Assembly (NCBI GenBank): GCA_037445185.1
Contig: JBBIKZ010000077.1
Coordinates: 1 to 11,547, forward strand
Direction of reading: 5' to 3'
DNA from: JANWZL01 sp037445185
Lineage (GTDB): Bacteria > Pseudomonadota > Gammaproteobacteria > Burkholderiales > Thiobacillaceae
Length of the DNA stretch: 11,547 bases
Shown: piece by piece, positions 4,926-11,547 of the stretch
Layout: the number at the start of each line of letters is the position of its first letter
How positions within the stretch are numbered: position 1 is the stretch's first letter
Program-made: the position numbers and the translations under genes
The notes under the pieces: model-generated
Databases searched by the model: none
Told to the model about the DNA's origin: nothing
Seen by the model: only the letters and a program-made list of their open reading frames with translations

Positions 4926-4971
4926 CTAGGTCGGGCTTCAGCCCGACTCACCACCCTGAAGGCCGACCTGC
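4926..4971. repeat. second REPIN-like inverted REP pair
   Basis: The plus-strand REP CTAGGTCGGGC + TTCAGCCCGAC (4926-4947) is followed within a few bases by a diverged minus-strand REP (CCCTGAAGGCCGACCTGC, 4954-4971). The resulting hairpin lies between the small-gene unit and the polysaccharide operon and may also act as a transcript end. Confidence 0.7.
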
Positions 4972-5035
4972 AACCGACCGATATTTATGGAGCCGCTGTC
5001 TCATAGGACTGTCTGGCCATGCACCAACCCCTAAC

Positions 5036-5051
5036 TGGCACCCCTCGTGCC
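5036..5051 (+). promoter_or_regulatory. candidate sigma-54 promoter of the polysaccharide operon
   Basis: TGGCAC, five bases, then GTGCC keeps the invariant GG-N10-GC spacing of -24/-12 promoters, 42 bases before the epsI ATG. EPS and exosortase gene sets in related bacteria are known to use RpoN with the PrsK/PrsR system. The match is imperfect (GTGCC for TTGCW), and the site is also a short inverted repeat, so chance is possible. Confidence 0.35.
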
Positions 5052-5093
5052 GGCACATCGAAGCACGCCGTCCCAGCCACCCGGAGCACCCCC

Positions 5094-5813
5094 ATGAACC
5101 AAACCGCCACCCCTGCCCTGACCACCCCCAGATTCAGCCTGCGCAATCTCCTCATCGGTGTGGCCATGCTGCTCGCCGCCGGCCTGGCATTCGTGCTTAC
5201 CCCCAAGACCAAACTGGCCGATCAGGGACCGAGGATTGATCTGGAGACCATGATTCCCAAGCAATTCGGGGACTGGCGGGTAGATGAAAGCATCGTCCCT
5301 CTGCAGGTGAGCCCGGATGTCCAAGCCAAGCTGGACAAGATTTACAACCAGACCCTTTCGCGCACCTACATCAACAGCCAGGGCCAACGCATCATGCTGT
5401 CCATTGCCTATGGCAGCGACCAGTCCGACAGCATGGCGGTGCACAAGCCCGAGGTCTGCTATCCAGCCCAGGGCTTCGAGGTCCTGCAGATGCGCAAAGG
5501 AATGCTCGATGTCGCGGGCATAAGCCTGCCAGTGGTCCGGCTGGTGGCCCAGCACAATAGCCGCATCGAACCCATCACCTATTGGATCAGCGTTGGCGGC
5601 GAACCGGTCACCGGCGGGCTCGACCGGAAGATCGCACAGATGCGCTATGGCCTTACCGGCAAGGTACCGGATGGTTTGCTTTTCCGTATTTCCAGCATCG
5701 ATCCCGATTCCACACGTGCCTACGCACTGCATGCCAGTTTTGCCAGCGACATGTTTCAGGCATTGAATACCGATGGCCGCGTGACGCTATTTGGTAAGCA
5801 CGCCGCCATTTAG
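5094..5813 (+). CDS. epsI: exosortase-associated protein EpsI
   Basis: A 239-residue EpsI protein (DUF3485). Residues 1-17 are cytoplasmic, 18-36 form one membrane anchor (LLIGVAMLLAAGLAFVL), and the rest is periplasmic. The family signature HKPEVCYPAQGF is at 117-128, preceded by GQRIMLSIAYGSDQ and followed by ITYWISVGGE and a late GLLFRIS. EpsI is normally encoded beside, or fused to, an exosortase (XrtA/XrtB types) in exopolysaccharide loci of PEP-CTERM bacteria; its exact activity is unknown. The start is ATG 5094; an in-frame ATG at 5019 would add 25 residues of composition unlike the family. It abuts the next gene with no gap. Oddly, no exosortase lies upstream: repeats and small genes occupy that place. 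Confidence 0.9.
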   Translation: MNQTATPALTTPRFSLRNLLIGVAMLLAAGLAFVLTPKTKLADQGPRIDLETMIPKQFGDWRVDESIVPLQVSPDVQAKLDKIYNQTLSRTYINSQGQRIMLSIAYGSDQSDSMAVHKPEVCYPAQGFEVLQMRKGMLDVAGISLPVVRLVAQHNSRIEPITYWISVGGEPVTGGLDRKIAQMRYGLTGKVPDGLLFRISSIDPDSTRAYALHASFASDMFQALNTDGRVTLFGKHAAI

Positions 5814-7307
5814 ATGGACGTGTACATGAACGGCACCGCGTCGATTCGCGCAACTTCTGCGGCCACAGTCCTCGGTTGGCTAATCCTGGCTCTGTTGGCC
5901 GTAGCGTTGGCCGTGTTCTTCGGCCTGCTGGCCAGTACCGCCAACCCCATCCTGGTGGGTATCGGCCTGGCCGTGCTGGTGGGTGCCATGTTGCTCGCCA
6001 AACCCACATGGAACATATGGCTGGTGTTCGGCTTTGGCCTGCTGGTCGTGGGGGTGTTGCCCATCTGGGTGGAAGGCATTGCAGCCAAGGCTGTCTGGGG
6101 AGTTTCCGCGCTGGCGCTGATCCTCATGCTGCGCGCATGGTTTCAGGCAGTCACCGTCCCTCAAGCCACACACGGCACACCGGCATTCGTCTGGCTGGCC
6201 CTCGCCTTCCTCCTGTACACCCTTCTCAACACCCTATGGCAGCCTTCCACCGCATACGAGGCGTTCAGCGGGTTCAAGCGTTATTTCCAGGCCATGGGCC
6301 TGCTCTTCGCCCTGGCCTGGCTGCCCATCGGCGAGCGTGACATCCGGTATTGGCGTAGATTTTTTGTTGTTGTCGTCCTATTTCAACTCCCCTGGGCGGT
6401 CTACCAACTCGTGGAGCTCGTTCCCATCCGCGAAGGATTCCGCTATGCCTATCCTGGCCTCGTACCCATCGACGTGGTGGCGGGCACCTTCGGCGCCAAC
6501 ATGACCAGCGGCGGGGCCAATGCCGAGATGGCCACCTTCCTCATCGTCGTGCTGCTGTTCCTGCTGGCGCGGCTGCGCCAGGGCGTGTTGCCGAAAGGGC
6601 GGCTACTATGGCTATTGCCGATCATCCTGACCCCTCTGTTCCTGGGTGAAACCAAGGTGGTGGTGGTGCTCCTGCCGCTGGCCTTCCTCACCCTCTACCG
6701 GCGCGAATTGTTGGCGCGCCCCCATATGGCCCTGGCCGGCCTGGTGGTGGGCGCGCTGCTCACCGTGGCGGCCGGCTATGCCTACCTCTTGATCACCAAG
6801 AAGACGCTGGAAGACCAGGTGGCCGAGACCCTGAGCTACAACGTCTACGAAAAAGGTTACGGCGTCTACGCCCTCAACCGCACCACCGTGCTCAGCTTCT
6901 GGGCGAGCCGGCAGGGCCTGCACGACCCGGCCGGGGCGGTGTTTGGCCATGGCCTGGGCAGCGCCCATGACCGCACGGGCGGACAGATGTCCCGCCGCTA
7001 CCCCGGTTACGGCATCGGGCTCACCGCCGCCTCCCTCCTGCTGTGGGAGCAGGGCATCGCCGGCACCGGGCTGTTCCTCGCCATGCTGGCGTTGGCCTGG
7101 GGCGCCGCCGGCCGCGTTCGCAAATTCGCCTCGGCGCCCTGGATGAAGGCCGACGCAGCGGCCATCCAGGCCGCGCTGCCGCTCTTCGCCTTCTTTCTCA
7201 TCTACCGCATCGCGCTGCTGGAGGGGTTGCCCTTCCAGATCGTGTTCTATGGTCTGCTGGGTTATTTAGCCTGGCTGGCGCGGCGCGTCGAACGGCCGGC
7301 CTCATGA
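5814..7307 (+). CDS. Wzy / O-antigen-ligase-like polysaccharide polymerase
   Basis: A 497-residue inner membrane protein with about 11-12 hydrophobic segments from residue 20 to the end, in the layout of O-antigen ligase and Wzy polymerases. A periplasmic loop near residues 335-400 carries conserved-looking GHGLGSAHDR and YPGYGIGLTAASLLLWEQGIAGTGLF, typical of the large loop and following helix of this family. Another notable part is GGANAEMATFLIVVLLFLL followed by GETKVVVVLLPLAF. It probably polymerises lipid-linked repeat units at the periplasmic face. The ATG directly follows the epsI stop (TAG ATG), and its own stop overlaps the flippase start as ATGA. An alternative start is ATG 5826. 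Polymerase and ligase cannot be told apart by sequence; the neighbouring flippase favours polymerase. Confidence 0.82.
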   Translation: MDVYMNGTASIRATSAATVLGWLILALLAVALAVFFGLLASTANPILVGIGLAVLVGAMLLAKPTWNIWLVFGFGLLVVGVLPIWVEGIAAKAVWGVSALALILMLRAWFQAVTVPQATHGTPAFVWLALAFLLYTLLNTLWQPSTAYEAFSGFKRYFQAMGLLFALAWLPIGERDIRYWRRFFVVVVLFQLPWAVYQLVELVPIREGFRYAYPGLVPIDVVAGTFGANMTSGGANAEMATFLIVVLLFLLARLRQGVLPKGRLLWLLPIILTPLFLGETKVVVVLLPLAFLTLYRRELLARPHMALAGLVVGALLTVAAGYAYLLITKKTLEDQVAETLSYNVYEKGYGVYALNRTTVLSFWASRQGLHDPAGAVFGHGLGSAHDRTGGQMSRRYPGYGIGLTAASLLLWEQGIAGTGLFLAMLALAWGAAGRVRKFASAPWMKADAAAIQAALPLFAFFLIYRIALLEGLPFQIVFYGLLGYLAWLARRVERPAS

Positions 7308-8851
7308 GCGCCCACCCCTACTCCGCCGCCGCCTTGCGCCGCGGCGCCTGGCACTTTCTCTCCGGCAAGGCCGTCTCGGGCCTGCTCACCTTCGTCATCC
7401 TGCTGTGGCTGGTGCGGCTGCTGCCGGTGGCCGAATACGGCGCCTATGTGAGCCTCGTCGCGGCGGCGGAGCTGGCCTTCGCCCTGGGTGGGCTGGGCCT
7501 GCCTTGGGCGGCAGCGCGTTTTTTGCCGGAGGCGCGGCTGCATGCCCGGCCGGAGATCACCCGGGCACTCGCCTGGCGGCTCGCTGGCTGGCAGGCGGCG
7601 GTGCTGGGTGCGCTCGCCGTGCTGGCGTGGCTGACTTTCGACTGGCTCCTGCCGTGGCTGGGCCTGGCAGTACCGGCCGGAGCGGCGCTCGCCTGGGCCG
7701 CGCTCCTCTTCGCAGCAGGCACTGGCCGCTTCCTGTGCGATGGGATGTTGGGCCCTCTGATGCAACAAGCACTGGCACGTGCCAGCCTGGTGCTGAAACA
7801 GGTCTTGTTCCTGGTACTGCTGGCGCTACTGGTTGCCCAGGACATGTTGACGCTGACCACGGTGCTTGTTGCCGAACTCATGGCCAGCTCCGTTGCCACA
7901 CTAGTGGCCCTCGCCGGACTTGCCCGGCACCTGCGCCGCCTGCCCGCGCCGGCGCAGGACACTGGCTGGCAGCCCCCCGTCGCCCGCGTCCTCTGGCAAG
8001 TGGCCCTGCCCATGTACGGCGGGCATCTCATCACCCTGGCCTACGGCCCCCAGGTCTTCCTGCTGCTGCTCGCGCGCTTCGCTGGCGCGGAGGCGGCGGC
8101 GGTGTTCGGCTTCCTGCGCAGCCTGTACGAGCAGTCCGCACGCTATCTGCCCGCCACGCTGCTCTTCAGCCTGGTGCAGCCCAAGCTGGTGGCCAGTTTC
8201 GTCGGCGGCGGCGGCGGCATGGCGGAACTGACGCGCAACGCCAATCTTGCCGGCAAGTTGAGCCTCTTCGTGCTGATGCCGGTGGTGGCCTTCGCCTATG
8301 CGGGGGGAGAGACTCTCATCGCCCTGCTCTCAGGCGGCAAGTTCCCGCAGACGGGGTTGCTGTTTTTCGGTTTCATGCTGGCGCTCATCCCCTTCAGCCA
8401 GCGCCAGCTTTTGGAGACCGTGGCCGTCACCGCCGGGCGGGCGGGCTTGTGCACCCTGGGCGCGGCCATGGGGCTCGTCACCCTACCGCTCATGCTCTGG
8501 CTGCTCGTCAGCGGCGCGGGGCCTTGGGCGGGCGTCGCCGCGCTTGGGGGTGGGCATCTGCTGTTCGCCCTCACGGCCGTGCTCGGTCTGAGGCCGGCTG
8601 GCTACACGGCCGATCTCGCCAACCTGCGGCGGCTCGCCCTGGCGGCGCTGGCCGGAGCCGTCGCAGCAATGTTGGTGCCGCCTCTGACCAATCCGTGGCT
8701 GGAACTCGCCGCGCTCGCCCTGGCTTGCGGCTCGGTCTTCCTAAGCGCCGCCTGGCTGCTGGGCCCCATAACCACCAGCGAGCGGCAGCGCATGAACCGG
8801 CTGCTCGGCCGCAAGGTATTTCCTGTTTTCCGAGCACAAAGTGAAAATTGA
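7304..8851 (+). CDS. Wzx-like polysaccharide flippase
   Basis: A 515-residue membrane protein of the polysaccharide/oligosaccharide exporter family (MOP superfamily), with 12-14 hydrophobic segments. The N-terminus is characteristic: RRGAWHFLSGKAVSGLLTF, then LWLVRLLPVAEYGAYV, where the PVAEYGAY turn follows helix 1. The segment LWQVALPMYGGHLITLAYGPQVFLLL near residue 230-255 marks the start of the second half. It should move undecaprenyl-linked repeat units across the inner membrane for the polymerase encoded upstream. The start ATG 7304 overlaps the polymerase stop (ATGA). The frame is open further upstream but has no sensible start there. It ends 72 bases before the annotated start of the sulfotransferase gene. 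Confidence 0.88.
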   Translation: MSAHPYSAAALRRGAWHFLSGKAVSGLLTFVILLWLVRLLPVAEYGAYVSLVAAAELAFALGGLGLPWAAARFLPEARLHARPEITRALAWRLAGWQAAVLGALAVLAWLTFDWLLPWLGLAVPAGAALAWAALLFAAGTGRFLCDGMLGPLMQQALARASLVLKQVLFLVLLALLVAQDMLTLTTVLVAELMASSVATLVALAGLARHLRRLPAPAQDTGWQPPVARVLWQVALPMYGGHLITLAYGPQVFLLLLARFAGAEAAAVFGFLRSLYEQSARYLPATLLFSLVQPKLVASFVGGGGGMAELTRNANLAGKLSLFVLMPVVAFAYAGGETLIALLSGGKFPQTGLLFFGFMLALIPFSQRQLLETVAVTAGRAGLCTLGAAMGLVTLPLMLWLLVSGAGPWAGVAALGGGHLLFALTAVLGLRPAGYTADLANLRRLALAALAGAVAAMLVPPLTNPWLELAALALACGSVFLSAAWLLGPITTSERQRMNRLLGRKVFPVFRAQSEN

Positions 8852-8923
8852 ATGTTATGCACAAGTCAATTCTTGAAAAAATCATTTTGAAATTTTCTCC
8901 CAGCCCATGGCGTTTCGCCAGAA

Positions 8924-9661
8924 ATGTGCGCGCTAAGCAGGAAAAAATTACTCACGCACTTGGACAATTTCAAGGATTCGCTGCTGGTCACCGGATGCCA
9001 GCGTTCCGGCACGACTGCGATCTCTAGGCTGCTGCGCCAAGCGGAAGGAATGGCGAACTTCCAACGGGGCAGTGATGACGAACTCGATGGCGCTCTCATT
9101 CTCGCTGGAAGGGTTGAACCAGGTGTCCACGGTAGGTACTGCTTTCAGACGGCCTATCTCAATGAACGTTACCCGGAATATGTCGAACATCTCAATCACT
9201 ATATCATCTGGGTGCTTAGAAATCCACATTCGGTCATCCATTCGATGTTGTGCAACTGGAAGGATTTCGCATTGAACGAACTCTTTCTCTCATGTGGTTA
9301 CGCTCATATAGACCACCGTGATAGGGTGCGATTCCAGAGATTCGGGCTGCGTGGCATAGAAAGGCTCGACAGAGCCATCTATGCCTATCTCGGCAAGACG
9401 ATGCAGCTTTTCTGGCTGAAGGCTCATTACCCAACGGAGCGCCTGGCTGTTATCGATTATGACCAGTTGATATTGGATAAATCACGGATCGTGACCAGAC
9501 TGTTCGACTTTGCCGCTGTTCCCTTCAGGGAAAGCTATCTCGACATGCTCCTTAGTGGCAGCCTGAAAAAGAAGGATGGACTGGAGAACAGCGTGAGACA
9601 GCGTATAGAGCGCTGCAGCGCTATCTACGAGCGTGCCTTGTCGGAAATCACGATTCGATGA
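8924..9661 (+). CDS. PAPS-dependent sulfotransferase
   Basis: 245 residues from ATG 8924. The 5'-phosphosulfate loop is LLVTGCQRSGTTAISRLL (20-37). The 3'-phosphate motif is R99 and S107 in LRNPHSVIHSML, with the standard eight-residue spacing. It would transfer sulfate from PAPS to a sugar hydroxyl, probably on the exopolysaccharide or a precursor, in the cytoplasm. No ribosome site precedes 8924. A better N-terminus may begin at ATG 8857 (MHKSILEKI...SPWRF...), in another frame; removing one A from the run at 8942-8947 would join both into one protein. The DNA is visibly richer in A and T than its neighbours and uses codons such as ATA, TTA and AAA, which suggests transfer. The stop overlaps the next ATG (ATGATG, 9658-9663). 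Confidence 0.88.
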   Translation: MCALSRKKLLTHLDNFKDSLLVTGCQRSGTTAISRLLRQAEGMANFQRGSDDELDGALILAGRVEPGVHGRYCFQTAYLNERYPEYVEHLNHYIIWVLRNPHSVIHSMLCNWKDFALNELFLSCGYAHIDHRDRVRFQRFGLRGIERLDRAIYAYLGKTMQLFWLKAHYPTERLAVIDYDQLILDKSRIVTRLFDFAAVPFRESYLDMLLSGSLKKKDGLENSVRQRIERCSAIYERALSEITIR

Positions 9662-10914
9662 TGCGCTTGTTTTTCATCACCGCCGAGACCTGGCCCACCT
9701 TCCGCGCCGACGTGGCGGTGTTGTTCGGCAAGTACCTGCCACGGCTGGGCATCCATTCTGACCTGGTGACCGGCCGCACGCCTGGCGCGGCGGCTCAGTC
9801 CTGGGGCGGCGGCGAGGCGATTCTCGCCGATGTCTCGGGCGGGCAGGTGAAGAAGCATGTCAGGACCTTCCTGCATTTGTGGCGGGCGCTGCGCCGGCTG
9901 GACCCGTCCCGCTACGACGCCATCCAGGTGCGCGACCTGCCGCTGCCGGCCACGCTGGCCCTGTGGACGGCGCGTCGCCACGGATTGCCCTTTTACTACT
10001 GGATGTCCTACCCCATGCCGGAAGGGCAGATCGCCCTGGCGCGGGAGCGCGGGCTGTCGGCGGGGCTGATGAAATTCCTCTTCCCCTGGGTGCGCGGCCG
10101 GGTGGGACGCTTCCTACTCTACCGGGTGGTGCTGCCGCGCGCCGATCACGTCTTCGTCCAGTCCGAACGCATGAAGGCCGACCTGGTCGCGCGCGGCATC
10201 CCGGCGGAGAAGATGACCCCGGTGCCCATGGGCGTGGACCTGGAGGCCATCGAGGCGGAGCCGGTCGCGCCTGCCGAAGACCCGCGTCTCGCCGGCTGCC
10301 GCGTGCTGGTCTATCTGGGCACGCTCGATAGACCGCGGCGCATCGAGGTGCTGTTCGACATGCTGGCCCGCGTGCGCCGCGAGGTGCCTGAGGCGCTGCT
10401 GGTGCTGGCGGGCGACACTCATGACGATGAGCACCGCGTATGGCTTAAGGAACAGGCGCGCCTGGCGGGTGTGGCGGAGCATGTCGTCTGGACCGGCTGG
10501 CTGCCCATGCGCGAAGGCTGGCGCTATGTCCGCGCGGCGGAGGTGGGGCTGTCCCCCGTTCCGCGTGGCTTTCTGCTCGACTGCGCATCGCCCACCAAGG
10601 TGCCGGAGTATCTGGCCCTGGGCGTGCCGGTGGTGTGCAACGACAATCCTGACCAGCAGGCCATCGTCGAGGCGAGCGGCGCCGGCCGCTGCGTGCCCTA
10701 TACGGCAGCGGACTTCGCGCGGGCGGTGGCGGAACTGCTGCGGCTTCCACCACCGATGCACCTGGCCATGGCCAGAGACGGCGCCAGGCTGGTTGCTGAT
10801 GAGAGGACTTATTTGCGGCTGGCCGAGCAAGTGATGATGGTCTATCGAGACCTTCTCAGGTTTGACCGAAAAAAACCGGTTGAAGAAATCGTCGAGGGAG
10901 TGGTTAACAAGTGA
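9658..10914 (+). CDS. glycosyltransferase family 4 (GT-B fold)
   Basis: A 418-residue GT-B glycosyltransferase. The N-terminal acceptor domain starts MRLFFITAETWPTFRADVAVLFGKYL with the usual GT4 strand and helix. The C-terminal domain starts near residue 213 with RVLVYLGTLDRPRRIEVLFDML; the nucleotide-sugar site is SPTKVPEYLALGVPVV (311-326, K314 and E317 likely binding the donor phosphates). It should add a sugar to the growing lipid-linked unit at the cytoplasmic membrane face. It overlaps the upstream sulfotransferase gene (ATGA at 9658) and the next one (GTGA at 10911), so the three are coupled. ATG 9661 is an equally good start. Sugar specificity cannot be read from the sequence. Confidence 0.88.
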   Translation: MMRLFFITAETWPTFRADVAVLFGKYLPRLGIHSDLVTGRTPGAAAQSWGGGEAILADVSGGQVKKHVRTFLHLWRALRRLDPSRYDAIQVRDLPLPATLALWTARRHGLPFYYWMSYPMPEGQIALARERGLSAGLMKFLFPWVRGRVGRFLLYRVVLPRADHVFVQSERMKADLVARGIPAEKMTPVPMGVDLEAIEAEPVAPAEDPRLAGCRVLVYLGTLDRPRRIEVLFDMLARVRREVPEALLVLAGDTHDDEHRVWLKEQARLAGVAEHVVWTGWLPMREGWRYVRAAEVGLSPVPRGFLLDCASPTKVPEYLALGVPVVCNDNPDQQAIVEASGAGRCVPYTAADFARAVAELLRLPPPMHLAMARDGARLVADERTYLRLAEQVMMVYRDLLRFDRKKPVEEIVEGVVNK

Positions 10915-11547
10915 GCAAAGGGCCGATCTTCGTCGTGGGTATGAACGGTTCGGGCACCACCATGCTGGCAGAGAGCCTTGGGCGGCACCCGGAGATCTAT
11001 TCCATGCCGCAGGAATCGAAGGTACTGCCCTATTAACCTTGAGCGTTACGGGCAGGATGACATGCTGAACACGCTGGAAGAACGGCGCCTTCTTGCCCGC
11101 CGGATCGGAGGGGAAAAGCCTTATTGGCAGTCGAACGGGAAACGCAACCTCGAACTGCGGGACGTTGAACTCGGCACGCCCGGTTTTTCCGCAGTCGTCG
11201 ATGCCGTTTTCCGCAAGCTGATGACCGGTAGCGGCAAATCCAGATGGTGCGACAAATCTCCCATCAACACCCAGCACATTGCGGCACTGGCGCAGGCATT
11301 TCCCGATGCGCAATTTCTGCACATCATTCGCAACGGCCGCGACGCAGCCCAATCCTTCCATCGGCGCTGGGGCTACCACCCATTGCACACCATCACCCGC
11401 TGGAGGAACGTTGTGGAAGAAGGGTGCCGTCAGGGTGCAGCACTGCCGGCAGGCCGATACATGGAACTGTATTACGAGCGACTCACGACCCATCCCAGAG
11501 AAGTCATGTCTGCCGTCTGTGATTTTCTGCGGGTTCCATTTCATGAG
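10911..11547 (+). pseudogene. second sulfotransferase, frameshifted, cut by the window end
   Basis: From GTG 10911 (overlapping the GT stop as GTGA) the frame reads MSKGPIFVVGMNGSGTTMLAE, a PAPS phosphosulfate loop, and stops after 41 codons (TAA 11034-11036). The rest is open one frame over: from about 11038 (LERYGQDDMLNTLEERR) to the window end, with the family motif RWCDKSPINTQH and the 3'-phosphate motif FLHIIRNGRDAAQSFHRRWGY (R and S eight apart). The two halves join well as ...ESKVLPY / INLERYGQ..., so one extra base or two missing bases near 11030-11036 explains the break. It belongs to the Sulfotransfer_3 type and is more A/T-rich than the GT gene. Whether it is a real mutation, a switchable gene or a sequencing error cannot be decided here. 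Confidence 0.75.

Noticed and set aside
5019..5093. An N-terminal extension of EpsI from ATG 5019
   Set aside because: The added residues are unlike the family, and the anchor segment is correctly placed when starting at 5094. The extension also covers the promoter candidate.
7405..8844. A 479-codon plus-strand frame inside the flippase gene
   Set aside because: It is Arg/Gly/Ala-rich with no membrane segments. The overlapping frame gives a standard Wzx-like protein.
10114..11544. A 476-codon minus-strand open frame
   Set aside because: It is antisense to the glycosyltransferase and to both halves of the sulfotransferase. Long antisense frames are common in GC-rich genes, and its composition is not protein-like.

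Overview
The window is GC-rich proteobacterial DNA, most likely betaproteobacterial or a related gammaproteobacterium. This placement is an inference from the gene content (an SHP/DHC/cytochrome b561 cluster, an EpsI protein of exosortase type, and REP repeats of the form GTAGGTCGGGC + TTCAGCCCGAC). No species can be named from the sequence.

Region 1 (45-2002) is a tightly packed plus-strand set of electron-transfer genes: a small periplasmic cytochrome c, a membrane cytochrome b561, a DUF1924/SHP-type monoheme cytochrome c that appears to start at a rare AUA codon, and a diheme cytochrome c (DHC). The likely route is quinol to b561 to DHC to SHP at the periplasmic side.

Region 2 (2054-3434) holds the most informative element: a complete IS110-family insertion sequence of the IS621 type, about 1285 bp, in minus orientation. 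Both ends can be placed to the base. Removing it rejoins GT (2087-2088) to AGGTCGG... (3373 onward) and restores a REP sequence. Joining the two ends gives ACAGTATCTTGTAT around a CT core and creates a promoter (TTGACA, 17 bp, TATTGT). The 291-base leader upstream of the recombinase carries a 5' hairpin and segments matching target and donor in the order expected for a bridge RNA.

Region 3 (3371-5093) is an accessory, repeat-rich stretch. It has at least seven REP copies, two of them in inverted pairs (REPIN-like), a 144-base repeat present twice exactly 1260 bases apart, and a palindromic element of the widespread TGCGAGCGCAACGAAGCAATC type. Between the repeats lies a small possible operon: an unrecognised 107-codon gene, then a small basic protein and a DUF2283 protein overlapping by ATGA, resembling a toxin-antitoxin pair.

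Region 4 (5094-11547) is an exopolysaccharide locus: epsI (exosortase-associated), a Wzy/O-antigen-ligase-like polymerase, a Wzx-like flippase, a sulfotransferase, a GT4 glycosyltransferase and a second, frameshifted sulfotransferase running off the end. Most junctions overlap or abut, so it reads as one operon, possibly started from a sigma-54-like site at 5036-5051. The content suggests production and export of a sulfated surface polysaccharide. The exosortase that normally accompanies epsI is not in the window, and both sulfotransferase genes show signs of a reading-frame change.
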